Made by a program: the position numbers and the translations under genes. Below the pieces are notes generated by a model. It was given only the letters and a program-made list of their open reading frames with translations. It searched no databases and had not been told where the DNA came from. Shown here piece after piece: positions 40,566 through 51,837 of a DNA stretch of 64,000 nt (position 1 is the stretch's first letter; each line of letters begins with the position of its first letter). The stretch spans positions 378,001 through 442,000 of the forward strand of contig NC_090123.1 of the NCBI RefSeq assembly GCF_023973825.1, written 5' to 3'. The DNA comes from Plasmodium brasilianum (Eukaryota; Apicomplexa; Aconoidasida; Haemosporida; Plasmodiidae).

Positions 40566-40840
40566 ATGAAAAAAGGAGAAATAAATATGATACTGGAAAA
40601 AACGTAAGAAGGAGAAATAAATATGATACCGGAAAAAACGTAAGAAGGAGAAATAAATATGATACCGGAAAAAAAGTAAAAAGGAGAAATAAATATAATA
40701 CCGGAAAAAAAGTAAAAAGGAGAAATAAATATAATACCGGAAAAAAAGTAAAAAGGAGAAATAAATATAATACCGGAAAAAAAGTAAAAAAGAGATATAA
40801 ATATAATACCGGAAAAAAAGTAAAAAGGAGAAATAAATAA
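40566..40840. repeat. 36-bp minisatellite, about 7.5 copies, open in both directions
   Basis: The unit is aggagaaataaatatgatac plus cggaaaaaacgtaaga, with g/a and c/a variants. On plus it encodes a very basic 12-residue repeat (RRNKYDTGKNVR) in a 117-aa frame starting at 40487. On minus it encodes an aromatic repeat (FRYYIYFSFLLF). Neither looks like an ordinary protein, and no splice context was found. I treat it as non-coding, with reservation. Confidence 0.85.
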
Positions 40841-42090
40841 AAACGAAAAACCATAAAAATATATAGTACGAAAGATAACCTAACAACACTTTTGTGAATG
40901 CATTGAAAAAGCGAAAAGTTCGCAACTAGGAGGGACTAAAAAAATGATTATAATAAAATTGAAGTGATAAAACTACAAATTCTAAAAAAAAAAAAAAAAA
41001 AATTAGAAAGTTAAAAAAAAAACCATTAAAAAGGTAAAAAAAAAAATCGTCGAAAAGGCAAAATTAATCGTCAAGAAGGAAAACAAAATTGACCGAAAAT
41101 GTTCAAAAGTAAAGGGCGTGTAAAAAAATTCTTTCAAAAATAAAATTATAAAAAAAAAAAAAAAAAAAAAGGCTTAGAGAATATGTAATAACATAGAAAA
41201 AAAAAAAAAAAAAAAAAAGAACATAAAAAATAAAAGAAAACACAAAAATAAAGATAAAGAAGAAAGCATGAAAAAGAGCAAAAAATTTCAGTGAACACAT
41301 ATACATGTATATATATACATATATGTACTCATTTTTAATGTGTTAACTTACATTCTTTTATTTTGTGATAATACCTGCTAAAGTGATTATATATGAAGCA
41401 AACATGAAAAATAAAAATATGATGCAACAATAATTGCATTATTTTATTTTGTTTTTTCGAAATTTTGCATATTTTTATGTACATAATAAAGTACTTCATA
41501 TATGTTATTAAACTTCATTGTTTTTTTTTTTTTTTTTTTTTTTTTTTTAGTGAACATTTATATTTTTTCAAGAGTCCTTTAAAGGAATTAGCTTTATATA
41601 TGTTGATTATTTAAGCGATCTTACGCTGTTTACGAAGTGAAACTGATTTTTTTTTTTTTTTTGTTTGCATATGTGTACTCATGTACGTACATATGTCCAT
41701 ACATACATATATATGCATATGTAAAAGAATACATACATAGGCACATACTTATTTATGGATATGTTCCGTATACATACTTCAAGCCATACAATTTTTGCAA
41801 AGGCCTATACATCACTTTTAAGTTGTCTGTAATTATAGCCTCTTTTGCAATTCTTTCCTTATCGCCTATATGCGCTCGGGCATATAAATACACCATATAT
41901 ATATATATATTGATATAGTCATGTATATATGTGTACACATTTGTACGCATATAAAAACGTATACATATTTACACACACATACAAACGTATTCATACTTTC
42001 CCTCTCCCCCACCCTACGCATGTTTTATTGGGCAAAACCCATCATTTAGATTATGATTTTTTATATTTTAATATAACAATAGAACATATA

Positions 42091-44915
42091 ATGGATGATG
42101 ATTTTGTCAAAGCTGTGAATAAATTTAATGCAAAATTTAGTTTTCATAATAGAAAAAATCTTACAAAGGGTGTTAATAACAATGTATATGGAAAGAACGA
42201 TAAAACAAAACAAGGGAAAGCTGATAAACTAAAGGAGGATTTAGAATTACAATATATACACAATTCGAATAATAAGATTTGTCAAAAATTTCTGACCCTT
42301 CCCCTTAGTAAAAAAGAAGATAAGTTGAGTAGGCATTCGGATAAAGTTATACTGGTTAGTTTTATTACTTTTTTTTCAATGAACTACTCTGTGCATGTGC
42401 TAAAGTACATGTATATGTGTAAGTGGGTATGTACGTGTGGAAGTACGTGTGGAAGTACGTGTGGAAGTACGTGTGGAAGTACGTGTGAATATACGTGTGG
42501 ATGTACGTGTGGATGTACGTGTGGATGTACGTGTGGATTTACGTGTGATGTACGTGTGGATGTACGTGTGAGTGTACTTATGGATATATACATGTATTCA
42601 CGTACGTATGTGTATATATGAGCTCATGAGTGTACATATTGCGTGTCCAACCTTTGTAAACATTCTCTTCCCGCGAACATGCCCGCATATTTATGCTTCA
42701 TTTTAGTCGTATAGTAAGATGGGACTTAAGATGGAAATACTGTTCGTAAAATAAATTTGCAAAATGTTCAAAAAAAAAATAAGTCTAATTTTATTTCGAA
42801 AATTGGGTGTATTTTTATTACGTGTAGAATATTAATTAATTTCTTCCCATAAATTTACACTTTTTTTTTCTCTTTTTTTTTGTCCATTTTGCTGCGTTTA
42901 TATTAGCTCTTTGATTACTTTAAATGTGAATGTAATTAATATCACGCATAAACGCATAATTGAATGATTATTATTATTATTTTTTTTTTTTTTTGAAGAA
43001 GGAATAACCAAAATAATGTTTTAAAATATTATTGAGGGGATTACTTAATTTTTGTATGAACATGTGCATGTAGTCATATACCTACGCGAGGTTATATAAG
43101 TGTACTGATATCTGCTCAACTTTTCCGTTTTTACAGCCCGTGTCAATACTGAAAACCCTCGAAAAAGGAACTTATCGGAACGAAGTAGAATTTCCTTATT
43201 CGTTTAGCCTAAAAAATGTAGAGAATAATTATATTACCCATGCATGTGTTTTAGAATTTAGCTCAAATGAAGGAATAATATTAGTATCAGAAAATATAAA
43301 AGAAAATTTAGGCATAATAGCAACTAGTGGAATAATAAGACTCTTAGTAACTTATGCAAATTTACCGAAATGTGATTTTATAAAATTTGAATCATTAAAT
43401 GAAAATATTAATGATATAAAATTTATGAAGAATTTATTGGAAAATGAATTAAGCATAAATTATAGTACCCTAACTTTAGGAGACCATGTTCATATTAATC
43501 ATTTGAATTTTTATGTAAGTGAGTTAGAGCCAGATAATGCTGTGTCGTTAATAAATACAGATATTGTTGTGGATATATGTAAACGCAAAATTATGTGTGA
43601 ACAATTTAGTACTTTTCAAAATGTTGAAGATACACCATATGAAGTGATTAATAGTACAACTACAAATGTTAATAGTAGTATGAAGTGTGGAATAAAAAAA
43701 TATAAGTATATGATAAATTATAACATTTTGGAATTGTTAAAAAAGGATAAGATTAACATAAATTTTTTATTAAGTTCGAACGATGTAGATAATTTCAATA
43801 TTTTTATTTCATTTCCACCATATGATTCGGTCTCAGAAACGATGCATCATTTGCATTTCGATGATTGTAGTAAAGATATTCAAATAAATAGGGATATTAT
43901 AAAAAAATGCTTAAAAATACATTTCGTTTGTTTCATGAAAGAACAAGCAGATGATGTCCAGGAAAAGCTTGATGCCACGAAGGAACGGCTTGACGAACAA
44001 GACCCTTTTTTAGAATATATATATGATCAATACTTTCCCCATATAATATACATAGGTATATCATATACCACGGAAAACGAAGTACAATACAGCTTATCAT
44101 CAAAAGTAGATAGCGAAAGTAGAAAAACAATCAAAGAACAGATTGACAATACGAATAAAAACAAAACAAACGACAGAATCCCAAACAATAAATTAAATGA
44201 ATTACGCGAAAATTGTAAAAATGAACTAATTTATGTAACATGTGATAATTGTTTAAAACAAATTTTGGAAAATAATATAAACATGCATAAAATTCATTGT
44301 TTAAATAATATTTCTCTATGTAATATCTGTAAAAAACCGTTTAATAAGAAAGATATCCTTGATCATATTCATTGTGAGATATGTAATGAAGGTATAAAGA
44401 TAGCTGAAAAAAATAAGCATAATTTTTTATGGCATACAAAAATAAAATGTACATGCCAAAAATATTTTTATAGAAAACAATTCATTTTTCATCAGAAATT
44501 ATTTTGTCCAAAAAAAATTATATTCTGTGCATTTTGTAATATATTTACCGTTTCCGCTGCAAATATTTTTAATGAAGACTATATCCTTGCCAACTTTCTC
44601 GATAAATTTGATAGTTATAATGGTACCAGCAATGACAATAATAGTAGTAGTAGTAGTAGTAGTAGCAATAATAATAATGAGTTAACTGTAAAATCAATTG
44701 ACTATTATTTCCAGCTAATGCACAAAAATTTTCATTTTTTTGTCAAACACATTAACAGCACGGAACATGAAAAATACTGTGGGTCCAAGTCTGTGATGTG
44801 CGTTATTTGCAAAACTAACATGTACAGAAATAGGTATTTTACCCATTTAAATTTAATGCATAATATGGATAAAAAGGAATCATTTAAAATTATAAATGAA
44901 AATACAGACGTGTAG
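42091..44915 (+). CDS. UFD1: UFD1-family protein with C-terminal zinc-finger region (about 680 aa, two exons)
   Basis: UFD1 proteins act with NPL4 and the CDC48 ATPase to extract ubiquitylated proteins in ERAD. Apicomplexa also use a related set for plastid import. Exon 1 is 42091-42354 (MDDDFVKAVNKFNAKFSFHN... DKVIL) and exon 2 is 43137-44915 (PVSILKTLEKGTYRN...). The donor GTTAGT and acceptor TTTTTACAG join in phase 0. The joint recreates the family segment K-I-I-L-P-x-S-x-L. The UFD1 barrel follows: HACVLEFSSNEGIILVSENI, LTLGDHVHINHLNFYVSELE and PDNAVSLINTDIVVDI. Residues ~455-670 carry Cys/His pairs (CDNCLKQ, CNICKKPF, HCEICNEG, CVICKTNM...HLNLMH) like the TRAF/XAF1-type zinc fingers found on plant and protist UFD1 homologues. 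A poly-Ser/Asn insert lies at about 590. The 782-bp intron is long and carries a 12-bp repeat. Start: first in-frame ATG after the upstream AT repeats. Confidence 0.9.
42428..42575 (+). repeat. 12-bp intronic repeat (gtacgtgtggaa / gtacgtgtggat)n in UFD1
   Basis: About eleven units start 75 bp after the UFD1 donor site. Each unit contains GTACGT or GTACGTGT, which resembles a 5' splice site. Confidence 0.92.
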
Positions 44916-45170
44916 GAAATTATGAACGAGTCAGAAAATTTCTAGGGCATTTTGAAAAAAAGTTCAAAATGCTCGAACTGTTAAGATTTGTTCGTTAATT
45001 CATTTGAGAAATTTTATTATATTTTATTTTTCCATTTAATTTTTCCATTTAATTTTTCCATTTTTATTTCATTTTACTTTTTTATTTTATTTGTCTTTTT
45101 TTATTATATTATTTATTTATCCATTTATATATTTATCTGTTTATCTTTTTTTTTTTTGTTTATTTTGTAA

Positions 45171-45191
45171 TGCGGGTGACAAGTGCCCGCA
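45171..45191 (+). other. Perfect GC-rich hairpin, 6-bp stem and 9-nt loop
   Basis: TGCGGG pairs with CCCGCA around the loop TGACAAGTG. It stands out in a background with almost no G+C, 256 bp after the UFD1 stop and just after a poly(T) tract. The same stretch also reads as CNAGDKCPQKGTIINLDALV on plus, so it could instead be a short exon. Confidence 0.5.
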
Positions 45192-45879
45192 GAAGGGTAC
45201 TATTATTAATTTAGATGCGCTTGTACTTAAGTATGTATGTATGTATGTATGTATGTATATATATATTCATGTTTACATGTGCACCTTTTCACACGATATG
45301 CGATATTTACCGCACTTAGGAATAAATTGTTTGTTATATCATGTTATTCATTTATTGTCCTTTTTAATTAAATAAATACTTCAAATTTGCCTAATTTTTA
45401 GGAAATGATTATATGAAATTTTTAAAATAAACTTTATTTAAGTAATTTCCTTCTTCTTTTATTAAATATTATATTGTATAGCACTATTAAGAGTAAATTC
45501 ATAAACATACTTGAAAAATAAGTATTACAAACCTAGTAGAAAAAACCTTCCATCGTTCACATTTGTTCAAGTATTTTAAAACGTTACAATGAAACACTGA
45601 ATAACTAAATTTTATTATATATACATATTAGCTAATATGAATTTATCAAGAAGCTTATAAAATTTTGAAAATATTTAGTTTATTTTTCATTCTATGATGA
45701 AAAAAAGAAAAAGGGGAAAAGCGTACAATTATTCGTGTCTCCTATTCCCCCTATTCCTTTTCTTTAATACTTTTTTATTTTTTCTCATAGCTTTTTACAA
45801 AAAAAAAAAAAAATAATAAATAATTTGGGAAATATTCAAAAAATAAGGTTGCCCTAAAACAAATTGTTGCTTTGTGCAT

Positions 45880-46000
45880 TCGAAACAAATTATATGGCAC
45901 ACTCGAAGAGGTAGTAACAATTTGGCACACTCGAAGTGGTAGCAACAATTTGGCATACTCGAAGAGGTAAGTGCAATTTGCTATTCTGGAAGAGGTGGGT
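45880..46000. repeat. Direct repeat of about 33 bp, 3-4 copies
   Basis: The core gcacactcgaagaggtag plus taacaattt occurs three times, with a diverged fourth copy (attctggaagaggtgggtac). It is less AT-rich than its surroundings and lies about 1.1 kb upstream of TOM22. Confidence 0.8.
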
Positions 46001-46524
46001 ACATACTGCAATGTATTTTCCCTAGAAGTACAATAAAATTTGCAAAAGTATTTTTTAATTTTTGTGTACGCACATGTAAGTAATAGCTGCGTAATATTGC
46101 AAAACATATTTTAACTTGAAAGGTACATGTGTATGTATATATATATACATATAAATATTTATAAATCGTAGCTGCAAAAGCGAAAACGATCTTTGAAACT
46201 TTAAAAAAAAAAAAAAATGTTAATACGAAGAACAAATTAAAAAGAAGAAAAATACACTAAAAAACTTTTTTTTTTTTTAAATCCTTGGTAGGATATGTCG
46301 TCCTAATAATTATCTTTAAAATCATAGAATGTATACTCCAAATGTTGTGACCTCTTAATAATTTTTTTTTACAAGTAATTTGCAGAAAAAAAAAAAAAAA
46401 AAAAAAAAAAAGGCGCTTTAAAAAAAAAGAGTTCAAAAAAGGGTTAACTCAAACAACTTTGTATATATCCCCTACTATAGGTGAAATAATTTTTTTAATT
46501 TATTTTAGCGTTTTTATGTTGGTT

Positions 46525-46567
<43 letters not shown>

Positions 46568-46812
46568 CGTATGCATTTAGCAGTTCTAGCAATAATTTGA
46601 AAAAGTTGTTATAATTCATGTTTTTCGAGCGCAATAATTACATAATATGCTTATAATAATGTTCAGAATATTTATAAAATTTATAATATTTATGTATATA
46701 TATTCATACATACATACGTTTATGCAAGCGTTAACTTAGTAATTTTTATGAAAAGCGGATTGAAAGCCTGTTTATACTTCAAAATTTTAAATCACGCATA
46801 CGTGGATAATAA

Positions 46813-46813
<1 letters not shown>

Positions 46814-46879
<66 letters not shown>

Positions 46880-46885
46880 GTAATA
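46814..46885. repeat. (AAT)n microsatellite
   Basis: About 22 AAT units followed by AGT/AAC variants, upstream of TOM22. It keeps a frame open into the gene, giving a poly-Ile ORF that I do not consider the real N-terminus. Confidence 0.9.
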
Positions 46886-47110
46886 GTAATAACAATAATA
46901 ATTACAGAAATAAGTAAAAATTTTTTGTATGTATACATTTTATGTATATATTATGTACATTTACGCAGAGTAAACAAATTTGATATTTTTCCAAGTTTGT
47001 ATTATTTGTATATGTATGACCCAAACCACAATACATACCATAATACGTACCTACAATATATACCTATAAGAGACTCGTACAATTTATACTTATTCATCAT
47101 ATACCTTAAA

Positions 47111-47425
47111 ATGGGAATGATATATTCAAAAATTTTGAAGGCGAATGAAGAAAATTTGTTACTATCGAAAAAACCAATGCTAAATTTTAAAAGAAATGAT
47201 ACAATTAAAATAAAAAATAAATTGAGACTAGCGAAGAATAAAATAAATAATTTTTTAAAAAAAGGAATTAAAACAACATCATGGGTTGTGTGGATAGCTG
47301 GAGTTTCAGTTGTTGTTTTAATTACTCCAATTGCTTTTCAGTATGAGAAGGAATGTCAGCTTTTTGAAATGCAGGCACAGTTTTTTCAAGCACAACAAGC
47401 AGCCAATGTACCTCAGTTAAACTGA
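47111..47425 (+). CDS. TOM22: Mitochondrial import receptor subunit TOM22-like (104 aa)
   Basis: Central receptor and organiser of the outer-membrane TOM complex. It accepts presequence proteins and links TOM20/70-type receptors to the TOM40 pore. The start MGMIYSKILKANEENLL is chosen because everything upstream in frame is (AAT)n and TA-repeat sequence. A basic segment (~35-55) precedes one transmembrane helix, TTSWVVWIAGVSVVVLITPI (~57-76). A short tail, FQYEKECQLFEMQAQFFQAQ, follows. W near the membrane entry, a Pro in the helix and an E-x-E/Q-L-x-E-M tail are TOM22 hallmarks. The cytosolic N-terminus is much shorter and less acidic than in yeast or human, as in other TOM22/TOM9 forms of protists and plants. 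The neighbouring UFD1 fits the remembered P. falciparum order. Confidence 0.8.
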   Translation: MGMIYSKILKANEENLLLSKKPMLNFKRNDTIKIKNKLRLAKNKINNFLKKGIKTTSWVVWIAGVSVVVLITPIAFQYEKECQLFEMQAQFFQAQQAANVPQLN

Positions 47426-48453
47426 GGAAATAAGTATTTAAATTACACATTATAGACAGAAATAGTGGCATAACATGGGTAAAATAAAAGGAGTAGTTCT
47501 ATATTAAAAATAGAGTTCGAAAAATATAAAGTAAAATAATAATAATAAATTGGTAATTTGCTTGCTCAACAGGTTTTTCAGGAATATACTACATACGTTT
47601 GGGAATGCACTTTGTTCGACATGCTTTTTCTGAGAAATGCTTTTTTTGGAAATTTTTTTTTTCTTTCTTTTTTTAAATATGTTATCATAGTAAACGTAAA
47701 ATTTGTTGACACGATATGTACCTGAGTACATTGTTTATATGGTATAACAATCTATTTTTTAATGTGTAATTATACTTATATGTAGTTATATTTATTCATT
47801 TATTTTTTTATGTATTTTTTTTTTTTTTTTTTTCTTTTTTTTCCCGTTCACGCAGGTTTTTGTTTTTATGTTAAATATTTCACTTTATAGTTTTTTTCAT
47901 CTAATACAAGAAGTAAATTTTATTATTTTAAACAATTGCTTATAAAGTTTTTAATGAACAGATTGAAAAATGTTAACCTTTTTTTTTTTTTTTTTTTTTT
48001 TTCTATCTGTTTTGAAACAAAAAAAAAAAGGAGAACTAAAATAAAAAAAAGAGAATAATATATTTTGTTAAAAGTATGCGTTTTTCAAGAAATAACACTC
48101 AAAAAAAAGGTACGAATTTAAATGAAAAAAAATAATAATAAATAAATACATACATATATACACACATATACATACATATATACACACATATACGCATATA
48201 TATACACACATATACATACATATATACACACATATACGCATATATATACACACATATACATACATATATACACACATATACGCATATATATACACACATA
48301 TACATACATATATACACACATATACGCATATATATACACACATATACATACATATATACACACATATACGCATATATATACACACATATACATATATATT
48401 TACACATATATATATATAAATACGTGCGCGTGGGCAGTTCTGTGACGCACCTT
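47426..48453. other. Convergent spacer between TOM22 and plastid L12
   Basis: 3' UTR-like AT-rich DNA with poly(T) at 47817 and 47981 and the 44-bp minisatellite at 48145-48410. No gene is seen. Confidence 0.6.
48145..48410. repeat. 44-bp minisatellite of alternating purine-pyrimidine bases, about 6 copies
   Basis: Each unit combines catacatatatacacacata and tacgcatatatatacacaca with a short linker. The strict purine-pyrimidine alternation over 260 bp could favour Z-DNA or cruciform structures. It ends about 45 bp from the L12 stop codon. Confidence 0.95.
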
Positions 48454-49218
48454 TTACTTCAACTTAACAACCCCCCCTGCATCGGTCAATTTTGTTTTCC
48501 ACTTATCTGCAGTTTCCTTGTTAATTTTTTCAAAAAGTGTTTGAGGTAAGTTGTCCACTATGTCCTTGGCTTGTTTTAAATTCAAGTCTTTTTTTATTTC
48601 TTTAACAATTTTAATTATGGGTATTTTTTTATTAGGTTCAATATTTTCTAAAATTAAATCGTAGACTTTATTCTCATCATCTTCTTCTTCTTCTTTTGCA
48701 TTAGTTTCAGATTCATTTGTTTTATTTTCTTGTGTACCCTTAGAACTATCTAGATTTTGCCTTGCATCAACAGAAAATGTTAATTCAATTTTTTTAACTA
48801 GTTCACTTGCTTCTAACAAAGTTAACTCTTTCAAACTATCAATTATCTTGTCTACTTTTTCGCTTTTTAATTTAAATATTTTATTACTGTTAATTATTAT
48901 ATCTTTTTTTAAAACAGGTCTACTTTTATAATTTAAAAAATTTTTTCTCCCATAATTATCATTTGACTTGTTTTCGTAATATAAAAAATTATTGCAATTA
49001 AACTTATTTTGCTCATTCGAAAGCTTAAAACTTTTAACTACATCAACAAGATGTAATAATAATATGTATATTATTAGAAGGAGACGAAAAATGGGCTTAC
49101 TAAATATTTTAAACAATCCGACTGATAACAATTTAGATCTTTTTTTTTTCTGACCACACAAATTTTCAACTTTCTTTTTTCTTGTCAAATTTGAAAGTAC
49201 TCTCCTTTTACATTTCAT
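48454..49218 (-). CDS. Apicoplast ribosomal protein bL12 (L7/L12), 254 aa
   Basis: Stalk protein of the bacterial-type 50S subunit that recruits translation factors. It is nuclear-encoded here and targeted to the apicoplast. A basic stretch, a hydrophobic signal anchor (IFRLLLIIYILLLHLVDVVK, ~44-63) and a Lys/Asn-rich transit region (~64-115) form a bipartite leader. The mature part begins with the dimerisation domain (KIIDSLKELTLLEASELVKK, ~120-150). An acidic hinge follows (KEEEEDDENKV, ~170-185). The C-terminal domain reads KIPIIKIVKEIKKDLNLKQA, KDIVDNLPQTLFEKINKE and ends TDAGGVVKLK, matching the bacterial K-x-AK-x-VE...L-E-x-AGA-x-VxLK pattern with drift. The leader is longer than usual before the hydrophobic core, so translation may start at a later Met. 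Confidence 0.88.
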   Translation of the reverse strand: MKCKRRVLSNLTRKKKVENLCGQKKKRSKLLSVGLFKIFSKPIFRLLLIIYILLLHLVDVVKSFKLSNEQNKFNCNNFLYYENKSNDNYGRKNFLNYKSRPVLKKDIIINSNKIFKLKSEKVDKIIDSLKELTLLEASELVKKIELTFSVDARQNLDSSKGTQENKTNESETNAKEEEEDDENKVYDLILENIEPNKKIPIIKIVKEIKKDLNLKQAKDIVDNLPQTLFEKINKETADKWKTKLTDAGGVVKLK

Positions 49219-50684
49219 TCTTGAGGCTTTGCATCTTTTTCATTTCTTATATTTTTTTTTTTTTTTTTTTTTTTTTGCTTCTTTTGTAGCGATATTTTAT
49301 TTATACACTTCAACCCCATTTAACTGTGTCAATGCAACTCAGTCGATGGACCACGAAGCGGTTGACGAGTATGTACATATACGCATATATGTGCGTACAT
49401 TTCGTTATATGCATACGTATATGCATATGAACGTATATGTGTACATATATGTATGTACGTATGTGCGTATGAAGCAGTTTTAAACTTTCGCCTTCTTACG
49501 AACTAACACATGTACAAGTGAAAAGTTATACCCCATACGAACATGTAAGTTATGAAAATATGAACAATATCATAAAAAATTAATAATAATTATCTGAATG
49601 CTAAATAAGCAAACAAAAGGAAAAGCGGCAAAAAAGGCAAAAAAAGGTGTAACCTGCCTGCATTTTGTTATTTACCGAAAAATACACATTTTTCAGCATT
49701 GGCTTGTACACCTTCGTTTGATTTTCTTTTTTTTTATCATTTTAGTTTGCAAAAAAATAATTATAAAAATATATTTTAAAATTTAAATGCTTCTGAAAGG
49801 ACGGTATACAAGCATAAATAACATATACGTACGTACATGACTATTTGCATACGTACATGTATTATAATACATATGTATATACATTATTTTTTTTTTTTTT
49901 TCACAGTTGTTAGCATTCTTAAATTGATATATATGTTCATTAACACCAAAAAAATATAAAATATAAAATATAAAAAACAAAAATAATAATAATAAAATGA
50001 TAAAATAATAAAATCATAGGAGTGTGCACAAAAAAGAGCTCCTATATACATACATTTGTAAAAAAGCAGTAATTTAAAAAAAAAAAAAAAATTAACTATT
50101 CTCAATTTACATTATAAGGGTTATGTATATAAACAAAGGCAAGTTAAACGATAATATATACAAACTTTTTTTTCTTTTTTTTTTTAAAACAATATTTTTA
50201 CAGAATTATTACCAAAAATAATTGGCAGTCAACATAACAGCTTCTCATAAGAGATGTCAAAAAAAAAATAAAAAAAAAAAAAATAAAATAAAATAAAATA
50301 CAAAATAGTTACTTCGGTGAACTGCCAAACGGTTAAACTACTAATGTGCTTAACAGAAACAAAAACTTAGATGCGTTTTTTCTTTAAAATGTGTGTACGG
50401 AATGGTTTCCATCATACGCTACGTTAACTTTGACTTCAACTATAATGTATTCTACTCTATTATTTTTTTTTTTTTTTTATATTTTTCTTTTCCCCCTTTG
50501 GTCATACTGTACGCTTATTTAAGTTTTACCATCCCCCCGTCACTGGCAGAAAAGTAAAAGCTTTCGTTATGTCGTTTATTTTTTCATAATTGTAACTCCC
50601 TCTTTTTTGTATATTTAAAAAAAAAATTAAAACAATAAAACAAAATAATATTAAATAATAAGGTTATCTGTGCAAACAATAGTT
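49219..50684. other. L12 promoter region and flank
   Basis: Poly(T) at 49252-49276, TA/TG repeats at 49370-49470 and poly(A) tracts are present. A 62-aa plus frame at 49598-49786 (MLNKQTKGKAAKKAKKGVTC...) and a stretch near 49330 (VNATQSMDHEAVDEY, preceded by TTTTGTAG) look slightly coding. I could not assemble a gene from them. Confidence 0.4.
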
Positions 50685-51059
50685 TCAACCGTTTTCTTCG
50701 TTCTTCTTTTCACCTACTGTGATATTCATATCCTGTAACAAAATTCTTTTAGCATAAGAGCTGTCATTACAACATGATAAGTATTTATTAATTTTAAATT
50801 GCAAGTAATCTTCTTCATACTGATCACTCAAAGTCAAAGGAGCAGAAAAGGATTCATTTATGTCGTTTACATCTTCTGTTATGTCTATATCAAAATATTT
50901 TATTTTTTCTATTTGTTTATTTTCTAGTGCATTCAAATAATAGTCGACAAAATGTTTGTTATTGTTTATTATGTTAACCTTCAAATTTGTTTCAGATGAT
51001 AACTCAAACAACGACACGTTACTGTTTAACAGTTCACAGGAATTTTCATTTTTTTCCAT
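50685..51059 (-). CDS. Small acidic protein, unknown function (124 aa)
   Basis: Single exon with mixed composition, so it is probably a real gene: MEKNENSCELLNSNVSLFEL at the start, then KHFVDYYLNALENKQIEKIK and DQYEEDYLQFKINKYLSCCN. No signal peptide, membrane span or catalytic motif is visible. A Cys-Cys pair lies near residue 97. Its 5' end faces the small spliced gene at 51838 across 780 bp of poly(T)/poly(A), which may act as a shared bidirectional promoter. Family not recognised. Confidence 0.65.
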   Translation of the reverse strand: MEKNENSCELLNSNVSLFELSSETNLKVNIINNNKHFVDYYLNALENKQIEKIKYFDIDITEDVNDINESFSAPLTLSDQYEEDYLQFKINKYLSCCNDSSYAKRILLQDMNITVGEKKNEENG

Positions 51060-51196
51060 ATTGTTCTTATCATAATTTTGTGAAGTTTTACTTCTCTTCG
51101 GTCAGAACTAAGAAAAAAATGATTTATACCTCCTCGATAAATCAAAATTATGTATAATCTATTTATATTTCTCTTAATTTGTTAAATATAATTTAA

Positions 51197-51232
<36 letters not shown>

Positions 51233-51837
51233 CCCCTAGCACATATACTTGCCCCTAATAAAGACCCAAAGTATAGTTATGTAAGCTTCGTATAACCAAA
51301 AAAAAAAAAAAAAAAAAAAAAAAATTAGGGTTACAAAAATTTCTTCCGTTAAATATAATCTCACTGTCAAACTCTTTTAAAATCTAAAAATGTGATATGA
51401 CATATGTCACTCTATAAATGAATAATGGATCCTCTTTCTAATGTGTATTAAAGAGAAGCAATGTAATAACTGTACATGTAGTGTAATAACAACGTGGGGA
51501 TGTTATCTTTATTAATTATGGCTCTCCCCCCCCAGTTGAACTTCTTAATACTACTGTTCTCACGAACCAACAAGCTGGACTAGTCTATACGTGGTTCTTC
51601 ACATGTAAGCTCGTTCTTCGTGTACTGGTACAAGACCAATAAAGTGGGGTATACAAAATGTAATATATGCTTTTACAATATTAGCAAAATTGCAATGTTA
51701 GAAATTTCTGTATATATATACATACATACGTACAAATATTAATAAATAAATGTTTACTTGTTTACATGTTTGTAATGCGGCTTTTATTGTATCCTTAAGA
51801 CTCCTTACTATTTTTCTTTAAAAAAAAAAAAAAATAA
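51060..51837. other. Bidirectional promoter-like spacer
   Basis: It lies between two divergent genes. Poly(T) at 51199-51231 and poly(A) at 51299-51324 are separated by about 70 bp. Nothing coding is seen. Confidence 0.55.

Larger units (their letters stand above)
38563..42090. other. Long divergent promoter region between the F-box gene and UFD1
   Basis: About 3.5 kb. It holds a 20-bp minisatellite (38688-38960), an (AATAATAAC)n-like tract at 39340-39420, an exon-like segment at about 39449-39522, a 36-bp repeat array (40566-40840) and poly(A)/(T) tracts at 41150-41220 and 41521. No full gene is evident. Confidence 0.5.
44916..47110. other. UFD1 3' flank and TOM22 promoter
   Basis: No complete gene is seen. 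It contains a GC-rich hairpin at 45171-45191, a (TATG)n tract at 45234-45260, a 33-bp direct repeat at 45880-46000, poly(A) at 46385-46412, (TA)n at 46526-46562 and (AAT)n at 46814-46885. Confidence 0.55.

Noticed and set aside
46748..47110. N-terminal extension of TOM22 with poly-Ile
   Set aside because: It is encoded by (AAT)n and TA repeats. The ATG at 47111 begins the first protein-like sequence.
48068..48407. About 100-aa Tyr/Val/Cys/Ile ORFs on the minus strand
   Set aside because: Products of the 44-bp alternating repeat.
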